From Rhododendron vialii (lineage: Eukaryota; Streptophyta; Magnoliopsida; Ericales; Ericaceae), in contig NC_080562.1 of assembly GCF_030253575.1 (NCBI RefSeq), forward strand, positions 20,559,852-20,623,851: DNA of 64,000 nucleotides, in the 5' to 3' direction. Position 1 is the stretch's first letter, and each line of letters starts with the position of its first letter. The translations under genes were made by a program, and so were the position numbers. Below, in pieces: positions 54,897 through 64,000 of this stretch. Below the pieces are notes generated by a model, which made no database searches, had not been told where the DNA came from, and saw nothing but the letters and a program-made list of their open reading frames with translations.

Positions 54897-55310
54897 TGTA
54901 AAGTCCCACATCGGGACTTCCAAGGGAAAAATAGGTGGTATATAAGATTACACCGACTAGCTACTATTAACCTGAGGTTAACCTTTTGAGCCACGTGGTT
55001 AAGCTAAGGTTTAGCCGGTTAGGCGGCTCGTTATAGTTGGTAGGGGGCCACCTCTAGGATTTGGCACGAGCCCGATGATGTGCTATAGAGTTAAGTGCCA
55101 CACTAACCACTAGAGAAAAGGTTGTTGGGCCAATGCAATGGGGATGTTGCAGCCAAGGCGGGGAGATTGTAAAGTCCCACATCGAGACTTCAAGGAAAAA
55201 ATAGATGGTATATATAAGATAATGCTGACTACCTACTATTAACCTGAGGTCAACTTTTTGAGCCACATGGTTAGGCTAAGGGTTAGCAGATCAACTGAGA
55301 CGAATTGTTA
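54897..55310 (+). mobile_element. TRIM-like mini retrotransposon
   Basis: Two direct repeats begin TGTAAAGTCCCACATCGGGA (54897) and TGTAAAGTCCCACATCGAGA (55168), 271 bp apart. Each continues through GGTATATAAGAT, CTACTATTAACCTGAGGT and GAGCCAC(G/A)TGGTTA for about 130 bases. The second copy is preceded by a purine-rich AAGGCGGGGAG, suited to a polypurine tract. The internal part is about 140 bp and non-coding. Direct LTR-like repeats, tiny internal region and a PPT fit a terminal-repeat retrotransposon in miniature. The exact LTR ends and a primer site were not fixed. Confidence 0.55.
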
Positions 55311-55668
55311 CACGCGCCTGGATCAACCCCAGGGCATTTCTAATATGTTTTTGCTTAATTATGTGATTTATAGTTACTATTACTCGAGAGCTTAGTTTCT
55401 ATCATGAGAAGAAAGAATCTTTCAAACAGTATGCAACTAGAGATTGCAATTTCCAATAAGAACATGACCAAGGATCTTTAAATATAGAAAATAAAGGTTC
55501 CAAAACAACATTAAACATTATTAAAAATTGTTAGTTGCCATTGTACTATCTTAAAACAACAACAAAATTGCATTCTCAACCACGAGCTTACCTCATAGAA
55601 CAATGATCCATAATCAAATTACGATGGAATTACAACCCAAAAAATAAAAATAAAACAAACCTACCTTG
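55311..55668. other. 3' flank of the small mitochondrial-type gene
   Basis: AT-rich, with AATAAA-like sequence on the minus strand downstream of the stop at 55669. It probably contains the 3' UTR of that gene. Confidence 0.35.
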
Positions 55669-56163
55669 CTACTCATTCAGTTGTTGAAGTTCAGCCTTCA
55701 ATTGCTCAATCTTGAGCCCCATAGACCTCTGAATTACGCCCCTTTCTTTCTCTGACAACTTTGCTAGCAACTCCTCGTACATATCCAAAACTTCTTTAAC
55801 CGCGTCCCTAGCACACTCAGCTTCTTCATTGAAGTAGACAGTCTCTTTGGATTCCAAAGCTGTCTCTATCTCATCCCTTGCCTCCGCGAACTTAAGATTG
55901 ATCTCGTCGACCACTTTGCTCGTATCAACGCTACTACTATATTGCCTAGGCGTATTCCCAAAAATCTTGAACCGGGTAGTAGTTGCATAGTTATTGCAGC
56001 TTGTTGGGCGAAGAAGAATATCGTGGTGGGTTTTCATGTGTTTTGGAGGCGAAACTGAGTTTGAGAGTGATCTCAAGGTAAAACAAGAACTGGGTATCGA
56101 AGATCGCTGAAACGGGTATCTGGAAAGTGATTTGCAGAGGGAGATTGCTGAACGTTGAAGCAT
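55669..56163 (-). CDS. Small protein with probable mitochondrial targeting and C-terminal helical domain
   Basis: I chose the ATG at 56163, giving 164 residues. An in-frame ATG at 56253 would add 30 residues. From 56163 the N-terminus MLQRSAISLCKSLSRYPFQR is rich in Ser, Arg and Leu and free of acidic residues, as in a mitochondrial presequence. The C-terminal half (from about VVDEINLKFAEARDEIETAL to QLKAELQQLNE) is charged and helical with heptad-like spacing, including FNEEAECARDAVKEVLDMYE. No catalytic motif was seen. The frame is uninterrupted, of normal codon character, and single-exon. I believe related small plant proteins exist but cannot name a family, so the function is unknown. Confidence 0.75.
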   Translation of the reverse strand: MLQRSAISLCKSLSRYPFQRSSIPSSCFTLRSLSNSVSPPKHMKTHHDILLRPTSCNNYATTTRFKIFGNTPRQYSSSVDTSKVVDEINLKFAEARDEIETALESKETVYFNEEAECARDAVKEVLDMYEELLAKLSEKERGVIQRSMGLKIEQLKAELQQLNE

Positions 56164-56253
56164 TTTGTTTGATGGCAAAAGAGAAACCACAGGGAAGAGA
56201 AGAGAGGATGTACGCAATGAAGTGAAAACCCCCAATTCTGAGAAAACTATCAA

Positions 56254-57077
56254 GTGAAACCCTCAATTTTGGAGAGTTTTTGGCCGATATACCAATTTCT
56301 GTAAACGAATTGGACAATATCTACTTTCTGAAACGTTTTGTAAATATAGTCCATCACGCATTTCCATTGTCGTAGAATAATCAAAAGTTAATAATCAACA
56401 GTTGTCTCATCATCTTTTAATTATCCATTTAAGGAATTGTTAGGGTTAATAATGTAGGGGTCCACAATTGTACCATCGATATTGAATAATTAAAATTTGT
56501 CACATCACATTTTCAACTTATAAAAATCTAAAAATTGAGACATAGAAAACGATTTTTTAAAAATAGTTTTTAAACTAATAAAAACATGTTATTAGAAAAA
56601 GAATAAAAAAAAATTTTTTTTTGAAAACATTGATTTAAAAAAAATAGTTTTCGAGAAGAAGTTTTACAAAAAAAAAATTCTTTTTAAAAGACAGTTTTTG
56701 TAAAAAAATTAAAACTATTTTTTTATTTTTCTTAGAAACATGTTGAAAATGGAAGAGAGAGAAGGTTTTTTTGTTGTGCCTTTCAAAAAAAAGAGAAGGT
56801 TTTTTTTGTAATTATGGTGTATTTAATTGAGGAAATATAGGGACAACTAAATTTGGTTATTGGCAAAAGGTTCTAGTTTTGATTACCCAAGAACCAAAAT
56901 TTGATGAGTTGCTAAGAGATTGCTAAGTTTGGTTATTCCAATGTGAGTTTTTTTTTAAGCAAATGTTGTTAACCTTAGCAATCTTTTAGTTTTGATTATA
57001 CAACTGTAGGTGCTCTTATGCATGCAGTCCAAAGCTTAACAGTAACCTTGTTCCAATAGGAATTTTTAGGACTCTTA
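56254..57077. other. 5' flank of the small gene, then AT-rich intergenic DNA
   Basis: 56260-56360 may hold the promoter. 56500-56820 is extremely A/T-rich with runs of A and T. No gene was seen. Confidence 0.35.
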
Positions 57078-57270
57078 GGCTTTGTTTGGAACTAATGGAA
57101 AGTGATGAAAAGTGGGGTAAAGAAAATGAGAGGAAAAATAGGAGAGAAATTTCACTATTTACAAAACTTGAATTCTTTTTCTCCTCTTTCTCTTCAATCC
57201 AAACAATTGGAGGGAAAAATTTTAATTTTTCTTTCTTTTCTCTCATTTTCTCCAACTTCCAAACAAAGCC
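57078..57270. mobile_element. MITE with GGCTTTGTTTGGAA ends
   Basis: The ends GGCTTTGTTTGGAA and, inverted, GGCTTTGTTTGGAAG enclose about 165 AT-rich bases. Flanks are TTA and TTG, so a degraded TTA duplication (Tourist-like) is possible. An interior AGGAAAAATAGGAGAG-like stretch has a partial inverse near 57225. Confidence 0.55.
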
Positions 57271-57279
57271 TTGGGACAT

Positions 57280-57420
57280 TTTTTGGTTTTGTCTTTATTT
57301 GAATTTTTTTCGCATTTGTTAGTTTTACGCCTTATTTTTTACTTTTTTGTCGGAAAAATAAAAAAGTGAGGCGTAAAACTAACAAACGCAAATTTTTTTG
57401 AATAAGGACAACCAAAAAAA
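57280..57420. repeat. Palindromic element with about 60-bp arms
   Basis: TTTGGTTTTGTCTTTATTTG ... GCATTTGTTAGTTTTACGCC is inverted as GGCGTAAAACTAACAAACGC ... GAATAAGGACAACCAAA around a loop of about 12 bases. The right arm resembles sequence at 17940-18010 and 4290-4330. Confidence 0.65.
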
Positions 57421-58360
57421 AGTAGAAAAAGTGTTAATGGAATGGGGTCCAAGGCAAATTCTATTTGCACCCCCCTTATTTGCCAAATAAAACCCATAAA
57501 AACTTTATGAAGTTTTAAGACAAAAATGTCCTGATATGTAATGACTACTTCTTCTTTTTTCACATGGATATGTAATGACTATTTTATTCCTACAATTTCT
57601 ACATAAAACCCGCACACCCAAACTTTTAAACATAACCCACTACAACCCATCTTCATCCTCCTCGATCCCTCCTCCCTCCTCCACAATAACCCTTTCTCAT
57701 TCCTCCTAGGCTAAAACCCTACATACCACCTTCCAACGCTACAACACAATAAAAATGACTCGCCTCTTTTATTCCTTCTGCTTTCTCATCTCTCTCTAAA
57801 TGAAAAATCGAGCAATGGAATCAATTGAAGGTTTCTCCCCTCCCAAAAAAAACTTGACCTAGTTCAAAAAAATTTAATAACTGAATCTCAACCAATGGAA
57901 GCAAAATCCATTTCAAACACCATTGTAGTGGACAAGGAAGTTGGTGTCATGGACATGGTGGTTTGGGAGCCAAAACAGTGTACAGAGGGAAGCCCATCAA
58001 AAATTCGAGTTCAATTAGATTGTCCCGATGCTATTAGATAAACAATTCCAAAATCCCTAAAATATTTCGGATTTTGAATCCCGATAGTTGTACATATTTT
58101 TGAATTTTAAAACCAAAATCTGGAAGTTGTACATATTTTGATATTTTAAAATCCGATTGGTTTCCACAATTTCGGAACTGAACATCCAAGACCATGAAAA
58201 TGTTTTTTCTCTCAATTTTTCCTATAAATTGCCCTATTTTTGTTTACATTGTTTTAAAGCCCTCGTAAATAGCAAAAATGAAAGCCAATGAGATTTTAGC
58301 ATTAGATTTTGAGTTCAAGGTATGGCAAAACCAAGACTTCCCTCCATTATATACACACAC
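57421..58360. other. Intergenic, no gene recognised
   Basis: AT-rich. The stretch 58030-58170 carries GTTGTACATATTTT twice with ATTTTAAAA(T/C)C around it, a small local duplication. Confidence 0.35.
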
Positions 58361-58616
58361 GGTCCGTTTCTCCTAAGGATCACCGTATTTTAAGCTAAAA
58401 TGTGGACTACCATTCTGGTCGTTGAATTGTGTTTTGAATGGTCAGAATTTGTAGACAATTTATTCACGCGAATAGATATCTATTCGCATGAATAGATTGT
58501 CTGCTCGATATCTATTCGCGTGAATAGATTGTCTTCTAATTCTGACCATTCAAAACACAATCCAACGACAGCTGAGTAATCCGCATTTTAGCTTCAGTGG
58601 TCCTCATGTGAGAACC
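58361..58616. repeat. Foldback element F: shared ends, different core
   Basis: Terminal modules GTCCGTTTCTCCTAAGGATC and AAGCTAAAATGTGGACTACC are those of copies C, D and G. The core is another palindrome, ATTGTGTTTTGAATGGTCAG ... inverted CTGACCATTCAAAACACAAT, containing TATTCGCG-TGAATAGAT repeats. It is directly followed by copy G. Confidence 0.7.
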
Positions 58617-58953
58617 TCTTAAAATACGGACTCCCCTTTTCTAATCGAATTTCAATGATCCGAGCCGCTTAATGTGTTCAGAACTTGATTTTAAGGGTAC
58701 TTGCGAGAAATCAACAAAAACAATGATCGGGAAGGGCTTGATTTGAGCAGTTTCTTTTGAACTGTTCAATAAAAAACTATTCGGATGAAGCCCTTCTCGG
58801 TCATTTTTTTTTGTTGATTTCTTACGTGTACCTTTAAAATTACGTTTTGATCACATTGAGTGGCTCAGATCATTGAAATTCAATCGGAAAAGGGGGGAAA
58901 TGGGGAGGTCCGTCTTTTAACTAAAATGAGGACCACCTCATTTGAAACGAACT
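58617..58953. repeat. Long-palindrome foldback element, copy G
   Basis: The family core (CAGAACTTGATTTTAAGGGT, GATCGGGAAGGGCTTGATTT) and its inverse lie around a loop near 58760. The right terminal module is AACTAAAATGAGGACCACCT, followed by a GT microsatellite (58955-58972). Confidence 0.75.
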
Positions 58954-58975
58954 CTGTGTGTGTGTGTGTGTGTAT

Positions 58976-59333
58976 ATAGATACCACGGATCAAATGAGAG
59001 ATCCTTCACTTTGTTAAAATGCGGGACTTTCATTTCCCAATCAAATTTGAAAATCCGAATCGTTCAATGTATGCAGAATGTGATTTTAAGGGTCCTCGCG
59101 AGAAATCAACAAAAAAAATGACCGGGAAGGGCTTCATCCGAGCAGTTTTTTTTGAATCGTTCAATGAAAACTGCTCGGATGAAGCCATTCCCGGTCATTT
59201 TTTTTGTTGATTTCTCGCGGAGACCCTTAAAATCACGTTTTGATCATTTTGAGCGGTTCGGATCATCGAAATTCAATTGGGAAGGGGAGTCCCGCATTTT
59301 ATTAAAATGCGGGATCCGTCACCGGAACCTGAC
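58976..59333. repeat. Long-palindrome foldback element, copy H
   Basis: It has terminal modules of the copy E type (GGATCAAATGAGAGATCC on the left, ATTAAAATGCGGGATCCGTC and CACCGGAACCTGAC on the right) around the standard core, with GACCGGGAAGGGCTTCATCC and its inverse. It is bounded by GT/TA repeats on the left and TATATATA on the right. Confidence 0.75.
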
Positions 59334-59345
59334 TGATATATATAT

Positions 59346-59690
59346 GGGGCGGTTCCAGGGACCCTTAAACCCTCCCCACCCAAAGTTTCCGATCGAATTT
59401 TGATGATCCGAGCCATTCAATATAATCAAAACGTGATTTTAAGAGTACTCGCGAGAAATCAGTAAAAAAAATGACCGGGAATGGCTTTATCCGAACAATT
59501 TTTTTATTGAAACTGCTCAAATCAAGTTATTCTCGGTTATTTTTTTTGTCAATTCCTTGTGCGCACCCTTAAAATCACGTTTTGAACACATTGAGTGGCT
59601 CGAATTATTAAAATTTGATCGAAAACTATGAAATTAAGATTTGAGGGATTTTTTAGAGGTTTTTTTAGAATTCTCCGGAACCGCCCCGAT
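59346..59690. repeat. Long-palindrome foldback element, copy I
   Basis: A third terminal-module type, GGGGCGGTTCCAGGGACCCT, is inverted at the right as GGAACCGCCCC. The standard core lies between. The left module also begins copy A at 1.9 kb. Confidence 0.75.
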
Positions 59691-59773
59691 AGACTTCCGC
59701 ACTTTAACATAGTACAGACGCCCTTACAGGAAGGTCTGGGTGTGCATAATATATATATATATATATATATATC

Positions 59774-60028
59774 GAAAAATCTATGAGTACCGACCATTGG
59801 GGGAGAGAAAACGTACCGACGGCCGCCGGCGTGCATATATACACGAAAAAAGGGTGCTTTGATCAAGCACCCTAAACACCTCGGATGCCCTTGATTCCCG
59901 CGTTGACCCCCTCGGTTTTATTTTTTAGAATTTTTGAACGGCTCGGATCGGCCGTCCGGTGGCCGGAGACGGCCCGCCGGCGGCCGTCGGTACGTTTTCC
60001 CTCCCCGTGGTCGGTACATATAGCAACA
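59774..60028. repeat. GC-rich palindromic element J
   Basis: GAGTACCGACCATTGGGGGA with AACGTACCGACGGCCGCCGG is inverted as CCGGCGGCCGTCGGTACGTT with CCCTCCCCGTGGTCGGTAC. The loop region contains GGGTGCTTTGATCAAGCACC, itself a perfect small palindrome. TA repeats flank both sides, as in the other foldback copies, but the core is unrelated and GC-rich. Confidence 0.7.
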
Positions 60029-62440
<2,412 letters not shown>

Positions 62441-62555
62441 ATGATGAGTCAAACCCAACCCAACCCAAACCTTAACAAATCCTCCAATCCCCCAACCACC
62501 CCAGTTACCTACATAAACTCACTCCTACACATGGAACCCTTTAGAGGAATTCCCA
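62441..62555 (+). promoter_or_regulatory. Leader of the small membrane-protein gene with an overlapping upstream ORF
   Basis: An upstream ATG at 62441 opens a frame of 120 codons that overlaps the real CDS in another frame and ends at 62803. If the transcript includes it, initiation at 62556 would be reduced. The upstream frame looks like leader sequence (Asn/Pro/Thr-rich), not a conserved protein. Confidence 0.35.
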
Positions 62556-62945
62556 ATGGGTCGTCCACTTCTCCCTATTCACCAGCTCTCGAGCATACCT
62601 CAATCAACCTACGCTGCGATAACTCTACTTTTCTGTGCCTTCGCACTTTTTATGTGCGCTTCTCACTCTCGCAAGTGGCGCCGATGGAAGGCCTGCTTCG
62701 GCCATGGCTACTCCAAGGACAGAGATCCAGTCATAATACAGCTCAACAACGAAGAGATGATTCACGGGTTCCAGTTCGGCAACGGAGAAGGAATCACGCC
62801 TAGCTGTGAAATTTCAGTGTGGCAGAAGGACATACTCATGGGTGGTAAGTGCCAGCTCCCAGATTTCTCTGGCGTCATCATATATGATTCCACGGGAAAT
62901 ATTGTTCCTCCGGCCAAAGCTTCTCGTGCGCTTCCTTGCAAATGA
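62556..62945 (+). CDS. Small single-pass membrane protein, conserved in plants, function unknown
   Basis: 129 residues starting MGRPLLPIHQLSSIPQSTYA. A hydrophobic helix (about 19-38, AAITLLFCAFALFMCASHS) is followed at once by a basic cluster RKWRRWK, which by the positive-inside rule puts the C-terminus in the cytosol. The remainder contains DPVIIQLNNEEMIHGF and the well-ordered end WQKDILMGGKCQLPDFSG-VIIYDSTGNIVPP. I recall this C-terminal block from unnamed small plant proteins. No enzyme motif is present. The frame is intact and single-exon. It converges on the gene ending at 63377, with 431 bp between the stop codons. Confidence 0.75.
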   Translation: MGRPLLPIHQLSSIPQSTYAAITLLFCAFALFMCASHSRKWRRWKACFGHGYSKDRDPVIIQLNNEEMIHGFQFGNGEGITPSCEISVWQKDILMGGKCQLPDFSGVIIYDSTGNIVPPAKASRALPCK

Positions 62946-63376
62946 TGATGAAAAGTGGAATGTTCTTGAAATCAGAAGGTCAAGGGCAGTTGATGTATTC
63001 ACTCTTTTTTTTTTTTTTTTTTGTACCCATGTAGACAAAATTATGACATTGCCCTTTTCACGTGTTAGAAAGAGAACAAATGAGATGCTATGTTGTAAAG
63101 TCACATGTGCCCAAGAACAAACGAGTAAGTACCAAAGTAAAAAATTGAAGGCAAAAATCTCTAACCAAGTTTGGAAACCCATTTGAAAGTAGAGGACAAT
63201 AATCATGAACCTAAGTTTAGAACTCACGAGACTTGGCATCAGTGATATTTTCTGTTTCACTGGAATAAACATATTTCTCGAAGCAAGAGGACAGGGACAA
63301 AAGAAACACATGAAAAGTAAAACAAGTATTCAAATGCTATCTTAATAATGTACATGATCCAAAATTGGGAAGACGA
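62946..63376. other. Convergent intergenic spacer
   Basis: It contains a T18-like run at 63004-63022 and AT-rich sequence, serving as the 3' flank of both neighbouring genes. No other feature was seen. Confidence 0.45.
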
Positions 63377-63947
63377 TTACTTAGATCTCAATGACTCTCT
63401 TGCATTAGACGACGAACTCCGCCCCCTGAACCCTACAACATTTAGTTTTGATGTTCTGAAATCAGCGCCGGACTTTCTGCTGACAGTTGTTTTCTTCCCC
63501 CCGGAAGGAGCCCTTTTTGAACTACCTGCAGATGATTTCACAGCACCAGACTTTCTGCTGTCTGTTGTTTTCTTCCCACCGGAAGTAGCCCTTTTTGAAC
63601 TACTTGCAGCTGAAAATTTTGGTGACTTGGACACATTAATTGGAGTCTGTGTAGTTTTGGATGAAGCAGAAGCTTTTCCAGATTTTGGACCTGAGGTCTT
63701 TTCGGAAGATGAAAACTTCCTCCGGACACTTGATGGTTTCAGCAGAGATGGAGATTTACTCTTGTTTTTCTGGTTTGAAATATTCATGGATTTCGAGTTC
63801 TTTTCTGCTGTTATTTGGGACCTGGCAACATCCCTCCTTACATTATCTAAAGTTAGGGATTCCAAGCTCTCATTCTTCATTATAGCCTGCTCAATACGGG
63901 TGGCAAGCATCAAGTCTTTCTTTGTAACTAAACTTGTCACCTTACCT
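63377..63947 (-). CDS. C-terminal exon of a Ser/Lys-rich protein (gene continues beyond window)
   Basis: The minus frame of 187 residues from the internal Met (63940) reads [20 protein letters not shown], then [18 protein letters not shown], then a low-complexity Ser/Lys/Thr tail. The tail holds a tandem pair of units of about 26 residues ([20 protein letters not shown] and [20 protein letters not shown]), produced by a 78-bp duplication (63471 and 63549). It ends ARESLRSK. The coding start lies upstream, and an acceptor-like TTTGGACAG (minus strand, about 63948) may begin this exon. The same bases also resemble a donor (CAG|GTAAGG), so the exon boundary is uncertain. The protein is unknown; the basic tail suggests nucleic-acid or chromatin association, by inference only. 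Confidence 0.6.
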
Positions 63948-64000
63948 GTCCAAAGAAGGCATCTTGATTTAACAACTCAGTGGAGTATGAACATTTGTTT

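Overview
This window is a plant nuclear segment from a flowering plant, most likely a eudicot. The evidence is an intact intron-containing LRR receptor kinase of the RGI class, other spliced plant genes, Stowaway, Tourist-like and hAT MITEs, a Helitron, and long-LTR retrotransposon sequence. I cannot name the species. There is no sign of bacterial or organellar DNA.

Host genes are few. An RGI5-like root-growth-factor receptor kinase lies at 21605-25238 (+) and has one intron with a GC-AG boundary. A small, probably mitochondrial protein gene lies at 55669-56163 (-). A small single-pass membrane protein gene at 62556-62945 (+) converges on the last exon of an unknown Ser/Lys-rich protein gene at 63377-63947 (-), which runs off the right edge.

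The rest is a nested transposon landscape. 0-21 kb holds two hAT elements with near-perfect 8-bp target duplications (842-2407 and 4016-4976, the second with a Stowaway inside), a Tourist-like MITE, a decayed Mutator-like element with an OTU protease domain (8040-10350, -), several palindromic MITEs, and a Helitron derivative (18318-20555) that keeps a piece of Rep/helicase.

The main discovery lies at 26930-49074. It is one Mutator-like element of about 22 kb whose 109-bp terminal inverted repeats match at 96 positions in my hand alignment. It carries a MuDR-type transposase (+), a divergently arranged Ulp1-type cysteine protease gene with an N-terminal plant-mobile-domain-like region and a coiled coil (-), and two small ORFs. 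This is the layout of the Kaonashi/CUMULE class of ULP-bearing MULEs. Both large genes are broken by nonsense codons and frameshifts. A 767-bp hAT sits in a transposase exon and a 3455-bp solo LTR sits in a protease exon. Almost all non-coding DNA inside the element, introns included, is built from a short degenerate motif around TATGAGAACTG (reverse CAGTTCTCATA). In places the motif has been amplified into tandem arrays with periods of 113, 124, 165 and 170 bp.

The right arm of the MULE and the 58-60 kb region also hold a family of long-palindrome foldback elements beside TA/GT microsatellites. These share a core but differ in their terminal modules. 49-64 kb otherwise holds a second copy of the 11.6-kb dispersed repeat in inverse orientation, a TRIM-like element, microsatellites, and the host genes named above.
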